Below, piece after piece: positions 34,130-46,178 of a stretch of DNA of 64,000 nt. Origin of the DNA: Neophaeococcomyces mojaviensis (lineage: Eukaryota > Ascomycota > Eurotiomycetes > Chaetothyriales); contig JAPDRQ010000075.1 of NCBI GenBank assembly GCA_030247915.1, positions 1-64,000 of the forward strand. Direction: 5' to 3'. The first letter of the stretch is position 1. Each line of letters opens with the position of its first letter. The notes below the pieces were generated by a model, which saw nothing but the letters and a program-made list of their open reading frames with translations, was not told the origin of the DNA and did not search any database. The position numbers and the translations under genes were made by a program.

Positions 34130-37100
34130 ATGGACTCTAAACAAACAATGGCAGATATTGCCGTCATTGGCATGGGTTGCCGCTTTCCTGGCGACGCAAA
34201 GTCCCCTACTGAGTTCTACCAAATGCTATTGAAAGGACGATCCGGATGGTCTGAAGTTCCTCAGGACCGCTTCAACATCGATGCATATTGGCACCCGAGC
34301 TACGATCGCAAGGGTACAATTGTGAGCCGAGGGGCTCACTTCTTGACTGAAGATGTTGGACTCTTCGATGCTCCAGTAAGCCACCCAACTTTGCCCTGGA
34401 TATCATATCCTTGATGCTAACTCTACTGTCATTTCAGTTCTGTAAGTTGCCTTTGCCCCTTAGTTCTTCATGATGCCGAAAGGAACATATCTAAAACTGC
34501 TGGTCACTATTTAATACACAACGCTGACTACTAAGTTTCCATGACACAAGGAGAGGCCAACGCAATGGACCCTCAGCATCGTATGTTGCTAGAAATTACA
34601 TATGAAAGCCTGGAAAACGGTTAGTCTACTTGGAAGATGTCCTTTTAAGCTATTCGGCTGACGTAGATAAGCCGGCATTCCTCTATCCAAGATCGTTGGT
34701 TCTGACATGTCATGTTTTGTGGGAGGGTTCACAAGAGGTATGTTGATCACGAAAACTGGGATTTCATGTTTGACATGAGCTAGAATATGACACTATAACT
34801 GCAAATGACTTGGATGATACACTCTTATACGCCACCACTGGTAACGGTCTGACGATGATGTCGAACCGTCTCAGTTGGTTCTACGACCTGCGAGGTGCAT
34901 CTTTGACCCTTGACACAGCATGTTCGAGCTCGCTTGTCGCTCTTAGCCTTGCATGCCAGAACATTAGAAACTCAAGAAGTGATTGTCGACAATCGCTTGT
35001 GGCAGGATCCAACCTGATCCTGATTCCCGACCAGATGACAACGATGAATCCGCTGCACTTTCTAAGTCCAGACAGCCAGTGTTTTTCATTTGACGACAGA
35101 GCCAATGGATACGTCCGTGGCGAAGGTGTTGGCGTTCTCGTTCTCAAACACATCGACGATGCCATCCGTGATGGCGATTGTATTCGGGCCGTAATTCGGA
35201 GTGTGGAGTGCAACCAGGATGGTAAGACTCCAGGCATCACTTTGCCTAGCTCAGAAGCGCAAGTCGCTCTCATGCGTAAGGCATATGAGTCGGCTGGTCT
35301 CGACACGAATGTAACAGGCTACTTTGAAGCACACGGAACTGGAACTGGTATGTTATGCCCTTCTGCTATTTTTTGTTCATAACTAACCATATCTGAAACT
35401 TTCAGCTGCTGGTGATCCATTGGAAGTGTCAGCCATCGCATCTGTTTTTGACCGCACGAAAGCAGGAAGCCGGCCACTGTTGATCGGCTCCGTCAAGCCC
35501 AATATCGGTCATCTGGAAGCTGGTGCCGGTATGGCTGGTCTCATCAAGACCATTCTAGCTTTGGAGTCCGGTACCATACCGCCGAACATCAATTTCGAGA
35601 ACGCAAACCCAAGACTTGGTCTCGCAGAGCGAAACCTGAAAGTGGTGACAGAACCAACACCATGGCCTAGCAATGGTCTGCGCAGGGCTTCAGTCAATTC
35701 TTTTGGGTACGGTGGAACTAATGCACATTGCATCATTGATGATGCGTATCACTATTTAGCTGCTCGAAGAATCTTCGGCCTATCTCGCACAACACCGTCT
35801 CCTGCTAGACTCGGCGTGAATCGAACATGGCCAACCGACTCTGGTGTAGCCTCGCTCGACGGTGTCGCGCCAAACACCAGCCGACCCCTTTTGTTTGTCT
35901 TGTCAGCGCCAGAGCAAACAGCGCTTCCGCGTGTTGCGGCATCGCAAGCGGCCTACCTCCAAGGCCTCATTACTTCAAACCCTGACGCTGCTGATCAGGT
36001 ACTAGAAGATCTGGCATTCACTTACAGCGACCGCCGCAGCTTGTTCCAATGGCGTACGAGCATCGTGTCTGAAACTAGCAGCGACCTGGCCACGAGTTTC
36101 GAGCAAGTGAAGAAAGGAACTCGTGCAGGCAAAGAGCCAGGCATACTCTTCTGCTTCACTGGACAAGGAGCACAGTGGTATGCAATGGGAAGAGAGCTAC
36201 TTCGCTACGAAGTATTTGCAGAGTCAGTATCCAACGCCGACAGTTACCTTCTGTCAATTGGCTCATCGTGGAGTGCTTTTGAAGAACTCACAGCTTCAGA
36301 AGAGTCTTCTAACATCAACAGTCCAAGGTTTTCGCAGCCGCTCTGCACCGTCCTGCAAGTGGCTTTGGTAGATCTGTTGCGGCATTGGGGGATCACCCCA
36401 AGCTCTGTGATCGGGCATTCGAGCGGCGAGATTGCCGCTGCTTATGCTTTGGGTGCGCTTTCAGCTGAGGACTGTTGGAAAGTTGCATTCCACCGAGGCC
36501 ATTTGGCTGAGGAAATCAATTCTTTACATCCTGAGGTCGACAGCGGTATGCTTGCAGTTGGCCTGTCCCAGGCCGATACTGAGGCGTACATCGGGAAATT
36601 GCCAGTTTCAGAAGGACAAGTTCTGAGCGTTGCCTGTGTCAATAGCTCGCAGAGTGTCACAGTGTCTGGAGACAGGAGTCTCATCGATCAGTTAGAAGAA
36701 GTACTGAAAGCGGAAAAGGTCTTCGCACGGAAGTTGGCAGTGAAGAATGCTTACCACTCGAAGCACATGGAGCTTATTGCAGAGCAATACCGGCAGTCTC
36801 TACAGGATATCAAGGTACAACCTGGGTACGCCAACGTGTCTATGTTCTCAAGCGTCACTGGAAACACAATCAAGCCTGAGGAGCTTGGGGCTGACTACTG
36901 GGTTCGGAACATGGTTGCACCTGTCCTGTTCTACGTCGCCTTGCAAGCCGTCTTCCAAGCAGCAATGGGAACAAGATGAAGGCGCGGAAAAGTATCCGCA
37001 GTGGGTGTCATACTAGAGATCGGACCCCATGCCGCCCTAGCTGGACCAGTCCGACAATCGCTTCAGCAACTCAACAAGATCGACGATGTCACATATGTAT

Positions 37101-40100
37101 CAGTGCTTCGTCGCAAGGAGTGCAGCCACCGCACGGCAATTACAACCATGGGACTGCTTTGGGATAGGGGAGCAAAGGTCGTTGTCAACAACGTGAACAA
37201 TTTCTCACAGGTTCCGCAAGCTCAAGTTCCATTGACAGATCTGCCAAAATATCCTTGGAATCACAGAACTCGCTACTGGCATGAGAGTACCCTTTCAAAG
37301 AGTTTGCGATTCCGTCATGCTCCAAGGACAGATCTTCTTGGAGAACCCGTGAGGGAGTTCACGTGGTCAGATCCAGCATGGAAGAATTACATCCGATTGT
37401 CTGAGCTGCCATGGATCTCGCATCATTCGGTGCGAGGAAACGACGTCTTCCCTGCTGCTGGCATGATATGTGCTGCCATTGAGGGACCCAAGCAGCTTGC
37501 TGACCCAACGAAACGCATTAAAGGCTTTGATCTCCTTGATATCGTCATTAGCCGAGCATTGATCATTCCAATTGCTGACCCAGGCATCGAAGTATTCACG
37601 AGGCTCAAGCCTCGCCGGCATGGGACTAAAGGCACAAGCTCGTGGTACGAGTTCACCTTTAGCTCTTTGGAAGCGTCAAACGGGCCAGAGCGCAGATACA
37701 CTGAGCATTGTTCGGGCTTGATAACGATCAATTACGAAGACGGAAGCCAGACCTCACTGAGAGAGGACCAAACAGTGGCCCAAATTGATCGAGAGGCATA
37801 TTCCAAAGCAAATGAAGCCTGTGAGCTGAACATCACCCCGGAAGAGCATTATGATGCAACGGCAAAGATGGGAATTATTTATGGGCCGGCATTTCAAGGC
37901 CTCAAGGCAATCAAATCCGGGAACAACCAAGCGACATTCGTGGTCGAGCTCCAAGACACTCAGTCGATCATGCCCGCAAATTTCGAGTTCCCGTTTGTCA
38001 TCCACCCGACCCTGCTCGATGTTGCAATTCAATCTGCATATCAAGGGTTGACGCATGATCGAACCAATGAGGCTGATGACGCAGTCGTCCCTACCGAGTT
38101 CAGGAGGTTGAGCGTTTCAGCAAACATACCTAGCACGGCAGGCATTGAACTTGTAGGGTTTGTTGATGCTGACTGGATCAGTCCGAAAGACTGCACTGCA
38201 ACCATCAAATTGGGCTTGAAAGATTGGCCAGAGACAGTACTTGAGCTTGCAGGCTGTATCTTTACAGGTCTTAGAGACTCGACCGCAGAGATAATCCATG
38301 ATCGAACAGTTGCAGACCGGAAACTGGCTTCGAAGAATGTCTGGAAACCAGCTATTGACCTGTTTGACCTGGGTGGTGGTGATGCACAACGGATTCTCGG
38401 CAAACACGTCGAATCGACAGAGTCACTGAGTGTGGCCGAGGCTGCTTGCACACAAGCGGCCATCATCTTCATTCAACGCGCGCTGAAGTCTCTCACTCCA
38501 GAAGTCGAGGCTTCCCTGACTGGTCACTGGGTCTTGTATCTCGAGTGGCTTCGAGGGAAATATGACGATGCCTTGGCTGGCAGATTGCCATACCAGGACG
38601 AAGCGAAGGAGGACTGGCTCAACATGACGTATGCTCGAGAAGAAGAGTTCCTTGAAGAGTGCAAGCAACGTTATCCTGCGGACATCAACCTTCTCTACGC
38701 TGTCGGTACAAAACTATCTGAAATCATTGCTGGCACGCAGCCGCCGCTGCCAATCATGCTGGTGGATGATATGTTGACTAAAATCTATGCTGATGCTCAT
38801 GGAATGGCGTCTGGACTAGGCATGTTCCGTGAATGGTTCGATCACATGGGACACAAGAAACCAGATATCAACGTTCTCGAAGTCGGAGCGGGTACTGGAT
38901 CTGTCACGCTGCCCGTACTGGGCGTTCTGGGAGGTCGTGATGGTCGTTCACCTCGTGTTGGCTCTTACACATTTACCGATATCTCAACTGGCTGGTTTGA
39001 AAAGGCTCAGGAGCTGCTGAAGCCCTGGGCTAGTCTTGTGAAGTATCAGAGGCTAGACATCGAGCAGGATCCATTCACGCAAGGATTCGAGCCAGAATCG
39101 TTTGATGTCATCGCCGCAAGCAATGTCCTGCATGCTACCAAACGTCTGGACGTTACGCTGGGTAACTGCTACAAGTTACTGAAACCAGGAGGCAAGATCA
39201 TCATAGGAGAGCTCACGTGGTGTCCAGATCACAGTGGTGTGATCTTTGGTACACTACCCGGTTGGTGGCTATCTGAGGATGGAAGAACTGGTGGACCCGT
39301 AATCAGCCAGGGAGAATGGGACAAGCTTCTGCGGGACAGCCAGTTCACCGGCCTCGACTTGGCGGTTGCGGCACAAGACACCCGCGGCGCAAAGATGCTT
39401 TCAACAATGGTATCCACCAAACCTGCTCCTCCGACCAAGCCATTACTGAAGAAGGTTGTCATCATCAAACCTTTAATAGAGTCAGAGCTCGGCACGGCTA
39501 TCGTTGGCGCCATCGAAGCTGAATGCCGTGCCGCAGCCATTGAAGAAGTCACTGTCAGCTTAAGCGAAGCAGGTTTGCTGGCAGATGATAATCAACTGAA
39601 CGCAGACAGTATCGCAACCATATGCCTGGTTGAAGCAGTGACTCCTGTCTTCGCTCGACTCACCATACAGGTCTTCGAAGACGTGCGGAAGATAATCACG
39701 AAGAGTAATGCTTTGTTCTGGTATGCTTGCAACAACGCACCAGACGGCACAGCCCCACCAGAAGCTTGTGCCATCTCTGGTCTGCTTCGAACGGCAAGAT
39801 CGGAAAATCCCAGCCTGAGGCTTCATGAGGTCCATTTGCAGGCACGACCGGTCGATGAAGTCCATGTTTATGGAGGTTTGATCTGGCGCACCCTCCAGAC
39901 GGTCTGGTCGGCTGAAGACACCCAAGAGCATGAAAATGAAATCTCGGAGATCGACAACATCCTTTCGGTCCCAAGAATCATGGATGACGAGCCTCTCAAC
40001 AAGATGTTACGCAGCATCGGCAAAATCCCCGAGCCAGAGGAGCAGCTGATTTTGCAGCAAGGGCGACCAGTCAAACTCAAGATGTCCAAAAACAGCAAGA

Positions 40101-42244
40101 TCGAGGAACTTTACTTCGCAGACAACGAGGAGGCGACTGGGCCACTTCCTGGGAATTTTGTCGAGATCGAAGTCAAAGCCAACGCCATCAATGCTATTGA
40201 TGTTGATATTGCATCAGCCAGATCCCCAGGTCTTCATCTCGGCTATGACATCTCTGGCATCGTTTCAAAGGTGGGCTCCAATGTCAATCGGTTCTGTGTT
40301 GGTGACAGAGTTGCTCTCACACGTCAAGATGCTTTCTGCACTCACGTGCGTGTCTCTGAAAGTGTTCCTCAGGCTATTCCTGCACATATCGACATGGAGC
40401 AGGCAGCTGCTGTTCCGTTCGTCTACATGGCGGCATACCATAGTCTCTTTGAGCTTGCTCACATCTCCAAAGGAGACAAGGTCCTCATCACCCAAGCCTC
40501 TGGAGGCCTAGGACAAGCTCTTATCACGCTGGCGCAGTATGCTGAAGCTGAAGTTTACACCACAGCTGGGTCTCCCGAGAAGCGCAAATACCTAGAGGAT
40601 CAGTTCAGCATCTCACCGGACCATATCTTTGATTCCACAAGTCCATCATTTGCCAGAGCTGCTAAGCGTCTCACGAATGATGAAGGCTTTGACATCGTGC
40701 TGAACACTCTTAGTGGAGAGCAGCTGTCGACATTGTGCAGTTGCGTCGCTCCCTTTGGCCGTTTTGTAAATTTCAACCAAGAGGATGTGAAGGCTAATGC
40801 ATCTGTTCAATTGAGGTGTTTGGGACAAAATGTCAGCTTCTCGTCTGTGAACATGCCAATGTTGCTTGAGAAAGCTCCTCAGCGCGCATCCCGACTGTTG
40901 GTACAAGTCTTCTCGTTGCTTCGAGCAAAAGCTATCCAGCCCCTCCAACCTACTGTGTTTGATTATTCGGATATGAAGAAGGCATTTGCTGCAGCTCAAG
41001 ATCGCAGTCATATTGGCAAGATCGTGCTTCGGCTCACGGAAGCTTCCAAGGGTCTTGTTATTCCTTATGACTCGCATCCTCTGAACTTACGACCTGATGC
41101 CACCTACGCGATCTCTGGCGGACTCGGAGGTGTAGGCCGAGCACTTGCGTGCTATCTTGCCGATCATGGAGCCAAGCATATCGCCTTGCTGTCCAGATCA
41201 GCTGAAGTCAAAGGAGACGCGGTCAACACAATCAAGTACCTGAACGACCTTGACGTAAATGTCAAAGTCATCGCTTGCGACGTCACCAGCAAAGAAGCCG
41301 TTCAGAACGCACTCGACATGATCAACAGGGACATGCCTCCCGTCAAGGGTGTCATCCACGGAGCTATGCAATTGCGCGACGGTCTCTATGAGAACATGAC
41401 ATATGAGCAATGGATAACTTGTACCAAACCAAAAATTGAAGGCACGTGGAACATGCATGAGGTTATGCCAAAGGACGTGGACTTCTTCATCATGCTCTCA
41501 TCGATTGCCGGCATTTGTGGGAATCCCGGACAACCCAATTATGCTGCTGGAAACAGCTACCAGGATGCAATGTCTCATTACCGACGCAGTCTCGGACTGA
41601 AAGCTTGCACTATTGACGTTGGAGGTGTTGGCAACTTCGGCTGGCTGGAAGACAACAAAGAAGGCTCCACCTTCGCGGAGATGATGCAACATCTGATCAT
41701 CAGTCCCGACGAGCTTTTCCTCATGTTCAAGTCCGCTGTCACTGGTTACACCTCCTTCGACAATACCTGCCCGATGCAACTGATCACAGGTATTGGCACA
41801 GGAGGCATGAGTGCTGCACACATGGCAGCCGGCGGCAAGAGTGACTACTTCTGGCTGAAGATGCAAGGCCGTTTTGCTTATCTTCGACAGCTAGACGCTC
41901 GAGCAACCAGTGCACAGATCTCCAGTTCTGATGGAGCAGAATTCAAGACTGCTCTTGCTGCTGCGACCTCGATATCAGAGGCCGCAACCATTGTACAGGG
42001 AGCCCTTGCGGCAAAACTTGCTAAATCCATGATGATTGCTGCGGACGAGATTGACACGAATCTCCCAGTCTCCTCGTATGGCGTTGACTCCCTTGTCGCC
42101 GCTGAGCTGAGAAACTGGTGTGTACAGGAAGTCAAGGCTGTGACTTCCGTTTTCGAGTTTTTGAGTGCTGTTCCAATTAGCACTCTTGCGTTCCAGATTG
42201 CAGAGAAGAGCGGCTTGTTGCTCGAGACAGTGGAGAGAAGCTAA
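34130..42244 (+). CDS. highly reducing type I polyketide synthase (KS-AT-DH-MT-ER-KR-ACP), reading frame interrupted by an in-frame TGA
   Basis: Iterative HR-PKS of about 2600 codons. Exons: 34130-34375, 34438-34441 (4-nt microexon), 34536-34619, 34672-34737, 34784-35347, 35406-42244. Motifs: KS DTACSSS, EAHGTGT and NIGHLEAGAG; AT GHSSGE (Ser about 660); DH HSVRGNDVFPAAG and DVAIQ; C-methyltransferase VLEVGAGTGSVT (about 1477); ER ITQASGGLGQAL (about 2016); KR GGLGGVGRA (about 2225) with SSIAG and YAAGN; ACP GVDSL (about 2546). No thioesterase follows; release probably needs an FSH hydrolase. Codon 846 (36977-36979) is TGA. The same frame stays open on both sides, and GVILEIGPHAALAGP follows directly, so this looks like a single nonsense codon at the AT/linker boundary. 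No canonical GT-AG intron can remove it in frame. Every other catalytic motif is intact. Confidence 0.85.
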
Positions 42245-42644
42245 TCTTGTGCTGAGCGATTCTTGGGTTGAGAGATATTCAGTAAACTTATATTAATTGC
42301 TGAGTTTCGAGCATGAGATGTATTTGGGTGCAAAAGCTTGTGTAGAGAATTGGGTACACGGCGTTTCGGAAGACGTTTCCTACAAGTCATAATTCAATAG
42401 CTCCTAAGCCGTCTTTGGCGATGTTGGCGTTGGGTTGTGTAAGATAGACTGCTCATGTCTCAGCTAGCGGTTGGGTAGGATCAGGCCATAATCAAATGCT
42501 CGTGAAAGACATGCATCAGCCGTAGCGCTAGCGTTGCGGTGGCCACTCACGAAGGTATATAACGATGGTCTGCCGTCTGCTGGCGACCATCACTCCTGAT
42601 CTTCTCCTAGACTTCGCTTCAAGCACGGAGCAATTCGGCCAAAA
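42245..42644 (+). promoter_or_regulatory. PKS 3' region and promoter of the second FSH gene, with TATA box
   Basis: A clear TATATAA at 42556-42562 lies about 83 bp before the ATG at 42645, followed by a pyrimidine-rich leader (CACTCCTGATCTTCTCC). The upstream 250 bp carry the PKS 3' untranslated region. Confidence 0.5.
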
Positions 42645-43492
42645 ATGAAGATCCTCTGCCTCCATGGAATGGGCACTAGTGGCCGTATCTTCGAAGCTCA
42701 ATTGACAAGGATCACCAGGCAGCTAAAGGCTGACGGTCACGAGCTCGTCTTCGTGGACGGTCTTATGGACTGTGAACCAACTAATGGTGAGGAGTCTCGA
42801 GATGGCATCTTCGCCACTTCTGCTTGCCAATGTTGTTGCTGACCATAACCTCGATCATGTTACCAGATATCAAACTCATCTACCCACCCAAATATCTCGC
42901 TTACTATCCCATTGCATATCCTCACTACGTGGAGGATGCGCAGGAATATGTGCTCGATATCATCGAAGATGAGGGTCCTTTCGACGGGGTGATGGGCTTC
43001 TCGCAAGGCGCAGCTCTGGCAGCATCTTTGATTTTGGAGCAGCGCAAGAGGAACTCCTTGGAGGATTTGTTCAAATTCGCTATTTTCATCTGTGCTACCC
43101 TACCTTTCAATCAGGATGACAGGTCAGGGTTACAGAGTTGGGAGCAAGCGAAGAGCGGAGCTAAGCTTGTCATTGGTGAGTTTGCTGGAGAGATTGAAGC
43201 GCAGAAGCCACTCGGATTTCCAGAGGAATTGAAGGAAGTGATCTTGGGCAGGTACCACCCCGAAAAGACGCCCGGTGCAAAAGTACCAATCCCAACAGTG
43301 CATGTCATTGGCAAAAGCGACGCGTATGCCATGCAGAGCAGACTCCTAGCGAGCATGTGTGACAACGCTCAAAAGACCATTATTGAGCACCAGGATGATC
43401 ACAGGATGCCACGAGATCCAAGAATGAACGATCAGATCGCCAAGAGTGTTGCGGTTATGATTGATCGTGTTCGCTTTGCGGCAGGTGGTTGA
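42645..43492 (+). CDS. FSH1-family serine hydrolase (LovG-like), intact copy
   Basis: A 255-residue alpha/beta hydrolase, the same length class as LovG (about 250). Exons 42645-42786 and 42867-43492; the 80-nt intron (GTGAGG...TTACCAG) splits codon 48. It begins MKILCLHGMGTSGRIFEAQ. The nucleophile is in MGFSQGAALAAS (Ser about 93), the acid in VIGKSDAYAM, and the His in EHQDDHRMPRDP. It is on the same strand and 400 bp behind the PKS, so it is the better candidate for product release than the anomalous homologue at 31050-32016. A TATA box and short leader precede it. A role as a free esterase is also possible. Confidence 0.88.
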
Positions 43493-43894
43493 TACAAACT
43501 AGTAAACCCTTGATCAGTGAGAATGAGAGGAAGAGTTTTAAGGTTGGAGGACGTCCAATGCCTAGAGCGTAACTTCGGCACAGTTGTAAATACAGCAGTC
43601 ATTACATCCTGAACATTCCGCGGATCCATGTCTAACTTGACATCCTTGTTAGACATCCCTACACCTGGCTTGCATCTCTGATTTAGCGCGTAGTTTTGGT
43701 GTTACGCACGTACAAACGCAGTTTAACTTGTTTCATTACATTTTGGCTAGACAAGAACAATATGTTGCTGTATTCACACCTCGGTAAGATACTCAGGACG
43801 AAAAGAATACGAAATATATAAGAACGGAGTCGATCGCAAACTCAATATACCACATACAAGTGGCAGTGGTTACGTTGCACCACCTACCGTTGTC

Positions 43895-44965
43895 ATGGCC
43901 ACCACCATACAAAACCAGATAAATCTTGTCCAACAGGACTCTCACATTTACAGTGCTTCTTTCCATCGCGACTGGGCTGTTGGCCCTAGTACGTTGTCCC
44001 ATGGGTGACCGAGCATAGTCATGAAGCTGACCGTCATAGGCGTACATGGAGGCATCCTCGCTGCCATCATCCAACTTGCCACCAAAAGACACTTCACAAC
44101 AACTCTATCAAAATACAACCAACCTGATATTCTCTCCATGCACATTGACTTCCTAAGTACGTGTACACATGACCCCTTCACAATCACAATTACCGATCTC
44201 AAGGTTGGTCGAGGTACCAGCACAATCCAATTGCACCTCACACAACCTCAAAGGGCACCAGATCAGCTCAAAATAGCAGCCACCGCTACAAGTATCAACT
44301 TCGAAGCCTTGCATGGTCCAAGCGCTCCAACCGACTGGCAATTCCAACCTCAACCTAAGCCACTGCCAGATTGGAGAAAGCTTGAGACGAATCAGCCTGA
44401 CGAGAACTGGCTATCAGTCGTTGTCGATGGCGAAGTGATGCCCTTCACGCGTCGCATGATGCAGCTCAACCCTCGTGGTGGTTTCCCCGTTGCTGGCGTG
44501 TGTGACATGTGGAACTCCTTTGGGTCCGAACGCGTCGATTCCACCCACCTCACCATTCTCACGGACCTTGTCCCTTCAATGTCAGATACTCTTCTTCGAA
44601 CTGGCGGAATTTTTGACGCACATACTATCGGAAGCGCAACTGAGGCTTGGGCCAAGGACAACCCTGGCGCTCCTTTTCGATTATCCAATTCACTGATGCA
44701 AGCCCAAAAAGCGGGAATATGGAATTCAACACTCACATTAGATATCGAGTTCAAGATGAGATTGCCGAGCGAAGGACTTGAATGGGCCTTCTCGAGAGTA
44801 GTCACCAAGGAGCTCAAAGATGGAAGAATGGATGTTGATGTCACGATATGCAACCAAAGCATGCAGCCAATATGCGTGGCGCGACACCTTGTTATGGTGT
44901 TAGATGCCAGAAGAACATTTGACAAACAGAAGCAAAGGCAGAAACCTGTAAGTAGCATGTTGTAG
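43895..44965 (+). CDS. acyl-CoA thioesterase-like protein (double hot-dog, TesB/4HBT_3 type)
   Basis: A 339-residue protein with two hot-dog halves. Exon 1 (43895-43988) encodes MATTIQNQINLVQQ...SASFHRDWAVGP. A 51-nt intron (GTACGT...CATAG) joins it to VHGGILAAIIQLATKRHF, the first conserved motif with its central helix. The middle keeps DFLSTCTHDPFTITI and VGRGTSTIQLHLTQP, and the second half AGVCDMWNSFG and LTLDIEFKMRLPSEGLEWAFS. Fungal members often sit in metabolite clusters and may hydrolyse acyl-CoA or proof-read polyketide starters. The first plus-strand Met of the large exon (44021) lies inside the intron and is not the start. The 3' end is uncertain: GTAAGT at about 44949 could be a donor to a short further exon. 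Confidence 0.78.
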
Positions 44966-45528
44966 ATTTCGCGCACAGTCGTGGTGCTGTCGATGAAAAC
45001 GGAGGTGTGATGGCCAGTATGAGGTTCTCCGAACAATCTTCTCAAGACGTTGAAATTCTCAGAAGGACGAGGAAATCTAGAACACTTAGTATCTATGCAC
45101 TACGTACGTGCTGGGCCAGATGTTTCGAAGACAACGGAAGAGATTTATCGAATGTTCAGGAGAACCACGGAAGGCGACTTCCGTATTGCTCTCCGCTTTA
45201 ACTTTTGCCCAGTTCAAAATCTGGAGGGCGAATGGGAGCTTGCGGTCACATGTGGCCTAGCCGAGGGGTGACTGGAATTATGGGTCGATCAGAGCAGCAG
45301 GAGCAAAACCCTTTGGTTCTCACGTTGAGGTTACAAATATGACACGATAGGATATAGGTTTTTGTCCTTTTTTGAACAAATTTCGATACACTTGAAGTAT
45401 TCGTGACCTTGCAGTTCCTATTAAAAATCCTTTTCAATCGGGAGAACGGGTGGGGAGCAACTTTACGACAGAATCACCCATTTAGTTGATTAACAGAGCT
45501 TTTGTACCACGAAACCATTACTTACAAC
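44966..45528. other. intergenic with a protein-like fragment at 45050-45271 (+)
   Basis: The frame at 45050-45271 reads MHYVRAGPDVSKTTEEIYRM and then FRIALRFNFCPVQNLEGEWE, which looks more like protein than its neighbours, but I find no start context, splice partner or family. It could be a gene remnant or chance. The rest is AT-rich and featureless. Confidence 0.3.
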
Positions 45529-45753
45529 ATGGGCGGCTCCCTTGAAGCATTCAAGCTCTTCCTCGCATCAGAGAAGAAGCGATCTGACCGAGCAGATGAG
45601 CGACTACGACAGCAGCAGGCAAATGCCGCAACGGCTGAACCAAAGACCGACCCTGTCCACGCCGACAATTCCCAGAAAGAAACACAAACCGCTGCAACAT
45701 TGACACTGCCTACCAGACCAGCCGCAGCGGCGTCACAGCCAGCCACGAGCTAA
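45529..45753 (+). CDS. possible small helical protein, unknown function
   Basis: A 74-residue frame starting at an ATG in good context (ACAACATGGGC): MGGSLEAFKLFLASEKKRSD, then a charged helix rich in Arg/Gln/Ala and a Thr/Pro/Ala tail. The ordered N-terminus followed by a low-complexity tail suggests a genuine short protein, perhaps nuclear. No domain is recognised. It lies between the thioesterase-like gene and pICln. It may equally be the first exon of something longer or a chance frame. Confidence 0.4.
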   Translation: MGGSLEAFKLFLASEKKRSDRADERLRQQQANAATAEPKTDPVHADNSQKETQTAATLTLPTRPAAAASQPATS

Positions 45754-46178
45754 GTCGCAACAACGGTGGGACGTTAACGCCAATGCGTTGCTCGATCAGA
45801 TTGTTTTGACAGCCCGAGAGGTGGCTCTCCAGAGTTGAGGAGTACATCTGGTGTGGGAAGTTGAAACTGGGGTGCATCTAAACAGACCATTTCCGACGCA
45901 GGTGCCAGTTTGCGGGATAAATGAACTTAGTTGCTCAAGCCACGAAAGGGCATAGACAATATTCAGAGTCCCAAGAACTTACCGTATACTCGTCATATAA
46001 TTCATTTTGTCTTAGCCAGGTCCAAGTCGCGCCGATCTCGTGTTTCCCGTGAACAGAGTGGCGCTGTTGCCGAAATTATGAACTACCTTTTTGCTCTAAG
46101 ATTCCTTTTGATTGATACTTGCACCTTCAAAAAATCAACATCGCTCCTGCCGTATGGTTTGTGGTCTGAGCCTCTCAC
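45754..46178. other. intergenic, 425 bp
   Basis: Downstream of the possible small gene and of pICln (convergent). No motif was seen; the frame at 45931-46236 overlaps the pICln 3' end on the other strand. Confidence 0.35.

Noticed and set aside
44392..45045. 217-codon minus-strand frame over the thioesterase-like gene
   Set aside because: Ser/Thr-rich antisense of a gene with clear conserved motifs and splice sites.
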